Below are positions 30,601 to 36,859 of a stretch of DNA of 36,859 nucleotides, piece after piece (within the stretch, counting starts at the first letter, position 1; each line of letters begins with the position of its first letter). The stretch spans positions 1 to 36,859 of the forward strand of contig JAXJSH010000123.1 of the NCBI GenBank assembly GCA_036310185.1, read 5' to 3'. The notes below the pieces were generated by a model, which saw only the letters and a list, made by a program, of their open reading frames with translations, did not search any database and was not told the origin of the DNA. The position numbers were made by a program, and so were the translations under genes. This DNA is from JALENY01 sp036310185 (GTDB lineage Bacteria > Bacillota > Clostridia > Lachnospirales > Lachnospiraceae).

Positions 30601-30645
30601 TTTTACAGAGGTAACCCCTGGGTTTTACAGTGCATTTACATTATA
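30601..30645 (-). promoter_or_regulatory. Upstream region of the LTA-synthase-like gene: -10 box and direct repeats
   Basis: A minus-strand TATAAT (30640-30645) has a poor -35. In the leader, TTTTACAG occurs twice on the plus strand (30601-30608 and 30623-30630), offset by 22 bp, which could be a regulator site. The rest of 30562-30692 is AT-rich with nothing else I recognise. Confidence 0.4.
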
Positions 30646-30692
30646 TGTTCTTTGCGGTAAAAAAGAAAGTATAATATTTATAAAGTTTCGTA

Positions 30693-30830
30693 CTAAATTT
30701 TGGAATGGTACTCTTTCAGAACGTCCATATAAAACTGCTCCATTTCTTCACGGGTCGCAAAGTTGGCTGCATACATCTGATTTCCCATAGCGCCGGATAG
30801 AACATCCGGGATACGATCTGCCATTTTCAT
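30693..30830 (-). CDS. 45-codon hypothetical ORF
   Basis: Minus-strand ORF starting MKMADRIPDVLSGAMGNQMY and ending MDVLKEYHSKI. Composition is protein-like (acidic, amphipathic helix EEMEQFYMDVLKEY) and it fills half of a 448-nt space, but no ribosome-binding site is visible before either ATG (30830, 30824). It may be a remnant of a longer gene. I do not recognise it. Confidence 0.35.
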   Translation of the reverse strand: MKMADRIPDVLSGAMGNQMYAANFATREEMEQFYMDVLKEYHSKI

Positions 30831-30866
30831 TTGGGTGCGTGTTATATAGAATTGTATTTCAATTTA

Positions 30867-30895
30867 TTGCTGAAAAACAGGTATTGTGGTAAACT
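30867..30895 (+). promoter_or_regulatory. Promoter of the asparagine-synthetase-like gene
   Basis: TTGCTG (30867-30872), 17-nt spacer, TAAACT (30890-30895). Nothing else is evident between 30896 and the ribosome-binding site of the gene at 31010. Confidence 0.5.
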
Positions 30896-31009
30896 GTAAA
30901 TATGTCGAAATTTGGAATAAAGCAATGCGTGGCAGGAAAATATTCCGAATTTCTTTATGTATGAGGGAGATACTTTAAATTACAACGAAGATAAAAGAGA
31001 GGAACTGAT

Positions 31010-32548
31010 ATGATAAAAATTCAGGAATACAGAGGGCATATTCGAAACTGGGAAGCACTTTGCAAAGAGCTGGGAATCGACAGCACGCTGTCCAGAGAAG
31101 AACGGGAAGCGGCAATTTTGGTAAAAGCATATGAAACATGGGGCTGTGATATGGCGGATCACATGTATGGAATGTTCGCATTTGCATTGTGGGATGACAA
31201 GACTCAGAAACTGTTTTGTTTAAGAGATCACTTTGGAACGAAACCTTTCTATTATTATGAGACTGCAGATGGTCAGCTTCTCTATGGTACAACCATTCGT
31301 AAGATTATGGAGCAGCCGGGGTTTGTAAAAGAGCTGAATGAAGAAATGCTTCAGATTTATCTGAGTCTGACCTATGTGGCAGGAGAAGATACCTTTTTCA
31401 AAGGTGTGAAAAAACTGCTCCCGGGCCATTATCTGATCTGGCAGGATGGAAAAAAGGAGATTGTGCGTTACTGGAAACCGGAGTTCCATCCGGATGAGAG
31501 CAAATCGCTGGAAGACTGGGCAGATGAGATTCATACCACCCTTCAGAACATTATGCCCGAAGTTAAGACCGCGGACGAAACAGCAGAATCGTTCCTTTCC
31601 GGCGGTGTGGATTCCTCCTATGTGCTGGCCATGTCAGACGTGCAGGCGGTTGATTCCTGCGGGTATGAGGAAGAACGATTCGATGAATCGGTTCTGGCGG
31701 CAAAAACGGCTGAACTTCTGGGGCGCAGGATGAATCGCCGTGTTGTTGCTCCGGAAGAATATTTTGATATTGTTCCGTATGTAATGTATAATATGGAACA
31801 GCCTCTGGGTGATGCATCCGCAATTGTATTTGCCCTTGGATGTCAGGCTGCTGCAGAACACACAAAAATCTGCTATTCAGGAGAGGGTGCAGATGAATTT
31901 TTCGGTGGCTACAACATGTACCGCAATGCAGAGCGCTACGGAGATAATCTCAAAACTTTCTATGTGGGCAATACCAACATTATGAAAGAAGATGAGAAGA
32001 AGAAAATCCTGAAAAACTATCGGGAAGATGTTCTCCCGATCAATCTGGTAAAAGACCTTTATGAAGAGATGGAAGGTCTGGATCCGCTTTCAAAAATGTC
32101 AAATGTGGACATTCAGATCTGGCTGGAAGGCGATATCTATTTAAATGTGGACAAAATGAGCACCGCAGTTGGTCTGGAAATCCGTATGCCGCTGACGGAC
32201 AGACGAATTTTTGATATTGCATCCCGTATGCCGTCCAAATATAAAGTAAATGAAGAGCAGAATAAAGTGGCACTCCGCACCGCTGCTGCAAAAGTGCTGC
32301 CGGAAGAGATCGCATTCCGTAAAAAACTGGGCTTCATCGTGCCGATCCGGATCTGGATGGCAGATGACCGGTACAATCAGGATGTACGGGCAAAATTCCA
32401 CAGTGAAATGGCTGAAAAATTCTTTAACGTGGAAGAAATCAATGCTGTTTTTGATGATTATGTGGGCGGAAACAGCGATAACTGGAGAAAAGTATGGACC
32501 ATTTATACTTTCCTGGTATGGTATGAAGAGTATTTTGTGAAACGCTGA
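31010..32548 (+). CDS. asnB: Asparagine-synthetase-like protein lacking the glutaminase active site
   Basis: A 512-residue protein. The C-terminal synthetase domain is complete: PP-loop SGGVDSS (about 197-203), SGEGADEFFGGY and the DKMSTAVGLEIRMPLTDRRI segment, so Asp adenylation is expected. The N-terminal Ntn glutaminase half starts abruptly at HIRNWEALCKEL, which aligns with the NGEIYNYxELxxEL strand of AsnB. The first about 70 residues, including the Cys1 nucleophile and the Arg/Asn glutamine ligands, are absent and the S-D-T/C-E motif has become SREERE. The start is genuine: GAGGAAC lies 8 nt upstream and no missing part can be found in the 110 nt before. It may be ammonia-dependent, get ammonia from a partner, or act like beta-lactam-synthetase-type relatives on another substrate. 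Confidence 0.85.
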   Translation: MIKIQEYRGHIRNWEALCKELGIDSTLSREEREAAILVKAYETWGCDMADHMYGMFAFALWDDKTQKLFCLRDHFGTKPFYYYETADGQLLYGTTIRKIMEQPGFVKELNEEMLQIYLSLTYVAGEDTFFKGVKKLLPGHYLIWQDGKKEIVRYWKPEFHPDESKSLEDWADEIHTTLQNIMPEVKTADETAESFLSGGVDSSYVLAMSDVQAVDSCGYEEERFDESVLAAKTAELLGRRMNRRVVAPEEYFDIVPYVMYNMEQPLGDASAIVFALGCQAAAEHTKICYSGEGADEFFGGYNMYRNAERYGDNLKTFYVGNTNIMKEDEKKKILKNYREDVLPINLVKDLYEEMEGLDPLSKMSNVDIQIWLEGDIYLNVDKMSTAVGLEIRMPLTDRRIFDIASRMPSKYKVNEEQNKVALRTAAAKVLPEEIAFRKKLGFIVPIRIWMADDRYNQDVRAKFHSEMAEKFFNVEEINAVFDDYVGGNSDNWRKVWTIYTFLVWYEEYFVKR

Positions 32549-32641
32549 GATAAATTGTGAATCAGTATGTTTTGTGAATGGAATCTTGTGAATAACTGTC
32601 ACAATTTCAATCAACGAATATAAAAACAGAAGAAATGAGAT

Positions 32642-32672
32642 AAGGCGTCTGGCTTGCGGTCAGGCGCCTTTG
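32642..32672 (+). terminator. Terminator-like hairpin after the asparagine-synthetase-like gene
   Basis: AAGGCG (32642-32647) pairs with CGCCTT (32665-32670) with inner CTG/CAG pairs, followed by a short TTGT tail. Termination may be partial, allowing read-through into the next gene. Confidence 0.5.
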
Positions 32673-32697
32673 TAAACGATAGGAGATAAGCGGATAT

Positions 32698-33714
32698 ATG
32701 GCATTTTACTATGAAAAACTGACGAAACAGCACCAAAAAGCATATCATGCCATGAAGACAGGTTTGGAATCACTTGCCCCTTCTTTTTCGGTGCCCCGTC
32801 TGGATGGAAAAGAACTGGCGGATATTTATTTTATGCTGCGGCTTGACTGTCCGGAGATTTTTTACACGGTGCAGTTTCGGTATCGTTATTATCCGGACTC
32901 AGAATACGTGGAGATGATACCGGAATATCTTTTCAATAAAAATAAAATTCTGGATCACCGGAAAGCCATGGAAGCACGGGTGAAAAAACTGGCCAGACAG
33001 GCGGAAAAGTTAAGTGAAAAGGAAAAAGAACAGTTTGTCCATGATTTTATCTGTGAGAATGTGCGCTATGATAAGTTAAAAAAGGCGTATTCTCATGAAA
33101 TCATCGGGCCGCTGGGACAAGGTGTAGGAGTCTGTGAAGGAATTGCCAAGTCAGTTAAAATTCTGTGTGATGCACTTGGAATCTGGTGTATGATAGCGGT
33201 TTCAGAAGCGAATCCGGAGAAAAACATCAAATACCGTCATGCCTGGAATATTGTGCGCATTGGCGGAAAATATTATCATCTGGATGTGACCTTCGACAAT
33301 TCTCTGAGCAGTGAGCATGGTATTCGTTACGATTATTTTAATCTGAGTGATGCCCAGATTTTTCGTGATCATGAGCCGGTAATCTGGCACGTGCCGGCTT
33401 GCGAAGATGGGGATCATACATATTACAGGGAAAAGAAAGTATCTTTTACAAAATATGAAGAGGTACAGAAGCGTGCGGCTCAGGCAGCAAAAAAGGGAAA
33501 AACACTGACATTTCACTGGAGAGGCGGTTATCTGACAAAAGAGGTATTGAATGAACTGATCCGTATGATTCAGGAAGAGGCACAGAAAAAGGGAAAATAT
33601 GCCTGTATGTCACTGAACTGGCCCCAGGCAGTGATCCAGCTTTCCTTTAAAGAGCATCTTCCCCAGCAGCAGATTATCATGGAAGAAGCCAATGAGGGAG
33701 AGACAATAATATAA
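32698..33714 (+). CDS. Transglutaminase-like superfamily protein
   Basis: A 338-residue protein with an apparent catalytic triad of the transglutaminase/protease fold: Cys146 in GVGVCEGIAKS, His181 in YRHAWNIVRI and Asp196 in YYHLDVTFDN, with normal spacing. It has no signal peptide or membrane helix, so it is cytoplasmic. A helical N-terminal part (1-105) and a C-terminal tail (about 255-338) flank the core. Bacterial members are mostly peptidases or amidases rather than true crosslinkers. AGGAGA is 11 nt before the ATG. Co-transcription with the AsnB-like gene (149 nt upstream) is possible. Confidence 0.82.
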   Translation: MAFYYEKLTKQHQKAYHAMKTGLESLAPSFSVPRLDGKELADIYFMLRLDCPEIFYTVQFRYRYYPDSEYVEMIPEYLFNKNKILDHRKAMEARVKKLARQAEKLSEKEKEQFVHDFICENVRYDKLKKAYSHEIIGPLGQGVGVCEGIAKSVKILCDALGIWCMIAVSEANPEKNIKYRHAWNIVRIGGKYYHLDVTFDNSLSSEHGIRYDYFNLSDAQIFRDHEPVIWHVPACEDGDHTYYREKKVSFTKYEEVQKRAAQAAKKGKTLTFHWRGGYLTKEVLNELIRMIQEEAQKKGKYACMSLNWPQAVIQLSFKEHLPQQQIIMEEANEGETII

Positions 33715-33813
33715 TAGGAAGATTTTCGGACAAAAATCATGTGTGGCTCATAAGAACGTGTTGGATTTCCAATATTTGGGTGTTGATATACGAGGTTTTA
33801 ATGGGCAGGGGCA

Positions 33814-33853
33814 TTGAGTTTTGGGCCTTCATACGGTAATATAGATCTATATT
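33814..33853 (+). promoter_or_regulatory. Promoter and overlapping palindrome upstream of the NSS transporter
   Basis: TTGAGT (33814-33819), 17-nt spacer, TAATAT (33837-33842). A perfect 16-bp palindrome AATATAGATCTATATT (33838-33853) overlaps the -10 and start point, an arrangement expected for a repressor operator. Confidence 0.55.
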
Positions 33854-33929
33854 TTGCATAAGAGTTTATTTTGAAGCAAAAAATGCGCATTCATGCGGCG
33901 CGAATATTATTATTTTTACGAGGTGAGCG

Positions 33930-35252
33930 ATGAAAGCAAGAGATTCTTTTAAATCACGCTGGGGATTTATTCTGGCGTGCATCGGTTCTGCTGTTGGAAT
34001 GGGAAATATCTGGATGTTTCCCACCAGAGTGTCTCTCTATGGCGGCGGTTCCTTTATTATTCCTTATTTTATTTTTGTGATTCTGATCGGTTCCACCGGT
34101 ATTATCGGTGAGATGAGTTTTGGACGTGCGACCCGTTTCGGCCCGGTAGGAGCTTTTGGTGCTGCATGTGAGACAAAGGGCAGGCGAAAAGTGGGCGAAG
34201 CAATCGGTTTGATTCCGGTACTGGGTTCACTGGCCATGGCCATTGGCTATACGGTTGTGCTTGGATGGATTTTGAAATATACTGTCGGTACGTTTACAGG
34301 CACCACACTTGCGGCGGAAGATGTGGATGGATTTGGTGCCGCTTTTGGCAAAATGGCATCTGCATTTGGAAACAACGGATGGCAGCTGGCAGCACTGGTT
34401 ATTGCAATGATTATTCTGATGTTCGGTATCGGACGGGGAATTGAAAAAGCAAATAAAGTAATGATGCCCTTATTTTTTGTACTGTTTGTAATTCTTGGCG
34501 TTTATGTATTTTTCCAGCCTGGAGCTTCGGATGGATACCGCTATATTTTCCGCGTTGACCCGAAAGCCCTGGCGGATCCGGCTACCTGGATCTTTGCTTT
34601 GGGACAGGCATTCTTCTCCCTGTCCATTGCCGGCAATGGCACACTGATTTATGGCTCGTATCTTTCTGATGAAGAAAACATTCCTGCTTCTGCGGCGCGT
34701 GTAGCCTTCTTTGATACGCTGGCGGCTATCCTGGCAGCACTGGTAATCATTCCGGCTATGGCAACCGCCGGTTCCCAGCTGGATCAGGGAGGACCGGGAC
34801 TTTTGTTTATTTTCCTGCCGAACCTGTTCAGATCCATGCCGGGCGGTTCGGTTGTTGCCATTGTATTTTTCGTGGCAGTATTGTTTGCGGGTATGACTTC
34901 TCTGATTAACCTGTACGAGGCTCCGATTGCGACCGTTCAGGAAAAATTCGGTCTTGGCCGTATTCCGGCCTGCACGGTGATCGGTGTGTTCAGTGCAGTG
35001 GTTTCAATCTGCATTCAGGGTATTGTATCTGATTGGATGGATGTACTTTCTATTTATATCTGTCCCCTTGGAGCAGGACTGGCAGCAATTATGTTCTTCT
35101 GGATATTTGGAAAGAAATATGTGGAAGAGCAGGTGAACAAAGGCCGCCAGAAACCGTATAGCAGCAAATTTTTCCCAATCTGCAAATACGTGTTCTGTCC
35201 CATTTGTTTCCTTGTACTGATTCTTGGAATTATCATGGGCGGTATTGGCTGA
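33930..35252 (+). CDS. Sodium-dependent transporter, NSS (SNF) family
   Basis: A 440-residue LeuT-fold symporter that would import an amino acid or related compound with Na+. The TM1 signature GSAVGMGNIWMFP, GGGSFIIPYFIFVILIG (TM2), and later FFSLSIAGNGTLIYGSYLSD (TM6) are clear, and about 11-12 helices are present. The highly conserved Arg of the TM1 W-R-F-P motif, part of the outer gate in LeuT, is Met here. The substrate is not predictable. GAGGTG 5-6 nt upstream supports the ATG. A terminator follows, so it is monocistronic, with a possible operator at its promoter. Confidence 0.92.
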   Translation: MKARDSFKSRWGFILACIGSAVGMGNIWMFPTRVSLYGGGSFIIPYFIFVILIGSTGIIGEMSFGRATRFGPVGAFGAACETKGRRKVGEAIGLIPVLGSLAMAIGYTVVLGWILKYTVGTFTGTTLAAEDVDGFGAAFGKMASAFGNNGWQLAALVIAMIILMFGIGRGIEKANKVMMPLFFVLFVILGVYVFFQPGASDGYRYIFRVDPKALADPATWIFALGQAFFSLSIAGNGTLIYGSYLSDEENIPASAARVAFFDTLAAILAALVIIPAMATAGSQLDQGGPGLLFIFLPNLFRSMPGGSVVAIVFFVAVLFAGMTSLINLYEAPIATVQEKFGLGRIPACTVIGVFSAVVSICIQGIVSDWMDVLSIYICPLGAGLAAIMFFWIFGKKYVEEQVNKGRQKPYSSKFFPICKYVFCPICFLVLILGIIMGGIG

Positions 35253-35312
35253 TATTTGCAGAAATCAATTTTTATGAATAAAATTTTTTGAAAATGTCAT
35301 AATAGAAAAAAG

Positions 35313-35380
35313 AAAGACAGATAGTCCCATGTCCCATTGGCGGGTAATCCTTCCATATGCATCAACTATCTGTCTTATTT
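35313..35380 (+). terminator. Terminator after the NSS transporter gene
   Basis: AAGACAGATAGT (35314-35325) pairs with ACTATCTGTCTT (35365-35376), followed by ATTTTAT. The 39-nt loop is unusually long. Confidence 0.75.
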
Positions 35381-35432
35381 TATGTTAAATCGTATTTTAT
35401 TTTGGTCAATTCTTTGAAACAGCAAATATTGA

Positions 35433-35461
35433 TTGCTTTTTTGAAAACCCGTCAATATAAT
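35433..35461 (+). promoter_or_regulatory. Strong promoter of the sugar kinase gene
   Basis: TTGCTT (35433-35438), 17-nt spacer, perfect TATAAT (35456-35461). A small inverted repeat ACGAT-ATAAA-ATCGT (35490-35504) lies in the leader and could be an operator. Confidence 0.7.
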
Positions 35462-35536
35462 TATCTGTAGAAGAGACATAATACAGTAGACGATATAAAA
35501 TCGTATGTTTATGGGAATTTAAGGAGGAACGTGAAA

Positions 35537-36634
35537 ATGGATTTAAATTTAAGACCGGAAAATGAATGTAAGTTTGATGCAGTATCTCTGGGTGAAGTAA
35601 TGCTTCGTCTGGATCCGGGCGAGGGAAGAATCCGTACAGCAAGACAGTTCCGTGCATGGGAAGGCGGCGGAGAATACAATGTAGTTCGCGGCCTTAGAAG
35701 ATGTTTCGGTCTGAAAACTGCTGTTATCACTGCATTTGCTGAAAACGAAGTTGGTTTATTGATGGAAGATTTTATCCTTCAGGGCGGCGTTGACACATCT
35801 CTCATTAAATGGATGAAAACAGACGGTATCGGAAGAACTTGTCGTAACGGCATTAACTTCACAGAGCGCGGATTTGGCATCCGTGGTGCGGTAGGATGTT
35901 CGGACCGTGCAAACACAGCTATTTCCAAAGCTACTCCGGAAGATTTCGATTTTGACTATATCTTTGGTGAACTTGGTGTTCGCTGGCTGCATACAGGCGG
36001 TATCTATGCTGCTCTGTCTGAACAGTCCTGTGAAACCGTATTGGCAGCCATCAAAGCAGCGAAAAAATACGGCACCATCGTATCTTACGACCTGAACTAC
36101 CGTCCGTCCATGTGGAGCGCGATCGGCGGACATGCCAAAGCGCAGGAAGTAAACAAAGAAATCGCAAAATACGTAGACGTTATGATCGGCAACGAAGAAG
36201 ACTTCACCGCATGCCTCGGATTTGAGATTGAAGGCAACGATGAAAACTTAAAAGAGCTGAACATCGAAGGCTACAAGAAGATGATCAACGAAGCTGTTAA
36301 GACATACCCGAACTTCAAAGCAGTTGCAACAACGCTTCGTGAAGTTAAAACAGCCACCGTTAATGACTGGAGCGCACTTTGCTGGGCCGGCGGTGAAATC
36401 TACAAAGCAAAAGACTACAAGGGTCTGGAAATCATGGACCGTGTAGGAGGCGGAGATTCCTTTGCATCTGGTCTGATTTATGGTCTGATGACAACCGGCG
36501 ATGCAGAAATCGCTGTTAACTATGGTGCAGCTCACGGTGCACTGGCTATGACCACACCGGGTGACACAACCATGGCAAGCAAAAAAGAAGTAGAAGGTAT
36601 CATGGGCGGCGCAGGCGCACGTGTACAGAGATAA
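35537..36634 (+). CDS. kdgK: PfkB-family sugar kinase, probably 2-keto-3-deoxygluconate kinase
   Basis: A 365-residue ribokinase-fold enzyme. The N-terminal SLGEVMLRLDPGEGRIRTAR and WEGGGEYNVVRGLRR segments form the sugar site; DRVGGGDSFASGLIYGLM near residues 305-322 is the PfkB signature with the catalytic Asp and anion hole. The GEVMLRLDP start fits KDG kinases, which phosphorylate 2-keto-3-deoxygluconate in hexuronate breakdown; other sugar acids remain possible. ATG 35537 has AAGGAGG 9 nt upstream; GTG 35531 is too close. Codon use is strongly biased (AAC, TTC, CGT, GCA, GAA) unlike its neighbours, indicating high expression. A further gene, possibly the aldolase of the pathway, appears to start just beyond the window. 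Confidence 0.85.
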   Translation: MDLNLRPENECKFDAVSLGEVMLRLDPGEGRIRTARQFRAWEGGGEYNVVRGLRRCFGLKTAVITAFAENEVGLLMEDFILQGGVDTSLIKWMKTDGIGRTCRNGINFTERGFGIRGAVGCSDRANTAISKATPEDFDFDYIFGELGVRWLHTGGIYAALSEQSCETVLAAIKAAKKYGTIVSYDLNYRPSMWSAIGGHAKAQEVNKEIAKYVDVMIGNEEDFTACLGFEIEGNDENLKELNIEGYKKMINEAVKTYPNFKAVATTLREVKTATVNDWSALCWAGGEIYKAKDYKGLEIMDRVGGGDSFASGLIYGLMTTGDAEIAVNYGAAHGALAMTTPGDTTMASKKEVEGIMGGAGARVQR

Positions 36635-36661
36635 TGGAACAGGAAATGAGGATATTTTTGG

Positions 36662-36692
36662 GGTTTTGACTTTCAGGTCAAAACCTCTTTTG
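36662..36692 (+). terminator. Terminator after the sugar kinase gene
   Basis: GGTTTTGAC (36662-36670), loop TTTCAG, GTCAAAACC (36677-36685), then TCTTTT. If the next gene is in the same operon, this would be a partial terminator. Confidence 0.85.
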
Positions 36693-36799
36693 CTTTAGAT
36701 AAAGTTCTGCAGTTGTGTTCGGGGGCTTTTTATGTGCTTCTCTAAGATTGGTTTAAGCTTGGTTGGCGTTTAAAATGGCTGAAAAATAAGAGCCAGTCT

Positions 36800-36859
36800 G
36801 CCGGAAAACATGCGGAAGGAGAAGTTCCGGCGTCTAAAAGGAGAGAAAAACAATAATCA
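36800..36859 (+). promoter_or_regulatory. Hairpin and ribosome-binding site of a gene starting beyond the window
   Basis: GCCGGAA (36800-36806) pairs with TTCCGGC (36825-36831). AAGGAG (36838-36843) follows, with no start codon before the window ends, so the next plus-strand gene begins at or just past the edge. Confidence 0.45.

Overview
The window is a stretch of low-to-moderate G+C chromosome from a Gram-positive anaerobe, most likely a Clostridia/Lachnospiraceae gut commensal. The evidence is strong AGGAGG-type ribosome-binding sites, TTG/GTG starts, Firmicutes-type promoters and U-tailed terminators, lipoproteins, an LTA-synthase-like sulfatase, a sortase-like C-terminal signal (LKTGD), CPBP/PadR/DUF2812 and CmpB-type membrane families, and an Lsa-type ABC-F protein. 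I saw no rRNA, tRNA, CRISPR array, transposase or prophage gene.

Layout. 1-5.2 kb: tail of a lipoprotein, a DRE-TIM aldolase (-), a MATE exporter fused to a MoaE-like domain (+), and an internally duplicated CmpB-type membrane protein (-). 5.3-10.0 kb: a short leader unit with its own terminator, then a MacB/FtsX-type ABC exporter (ATPase and 783-aa permease), an XRE regulator with a beta-rich tail, and two very small ORFs. 10.1-12.8 kb: a TIM-barrel isomerase, a secreted two-repeat surface protein and a small Cys-rich lipoprotein. 12.9-14.7 kb (-): a DUF308 membrane protein and an Mbeg1-like alpha/beta hydrolase. 14.8-17.0 kb (+): an alkyltransferase (ogt) next to a MutS-like ATPase. 17.0-19.0 kb: an Lrp/AsnC regulator divergent from glutamate dehydrogenase, whose leader carries an attenuator-like hairpin. 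19.1-21.6 kb (-): CPBP protease, DUF2812 protein and PadR regulator, one operon with a large palindromic operator.

21.7-27.4 kb (+): a roughly 440-nt leader (promoter, 12-codon ORF, hairpins, terminator and a competing pairing) precedes a GNAT acetyltransferase, a broken MutS2-like fragment, an ABC-2 exporter (one ATPase, two permeases) and an Lsa-type ABC-F ribosome-protection ATPase. This looks like an antibiotic-responsive resistance or export operon and is the best candidate for a new regulatory system here. 27.5-28.7 kb: a FliB-like methylase with no flagellar neighbours. 28.7-30.8 kb (-): an LTA-synthase-like enzyme and a 45-codon ORF. 31.0-33.7 kb (+): an asparagine-synthetase-like protein whose glutaminase half has lost its catalytic N-terminus, and a transglutaminase-like protein. 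33.8-36.8 kb (+): an NSS-family Na+ symporter and a highly codon-biased KDG-kinase-type sugar kinase, with the ribosome-binding site of a further gene at the window edge.

The genes form many small transcription units rather than one pathway. Recurring themes are small-molecule export and antibiotic defence (MATE, MacB-type ABC, ABC-2, ABC-F, GNAT), cell-envelope proteins, and nitrogen/amino-acid metabolism (Gdh, Lrp, AsnB-like, NSS). Assignments are by reading motifs; no database search was run.
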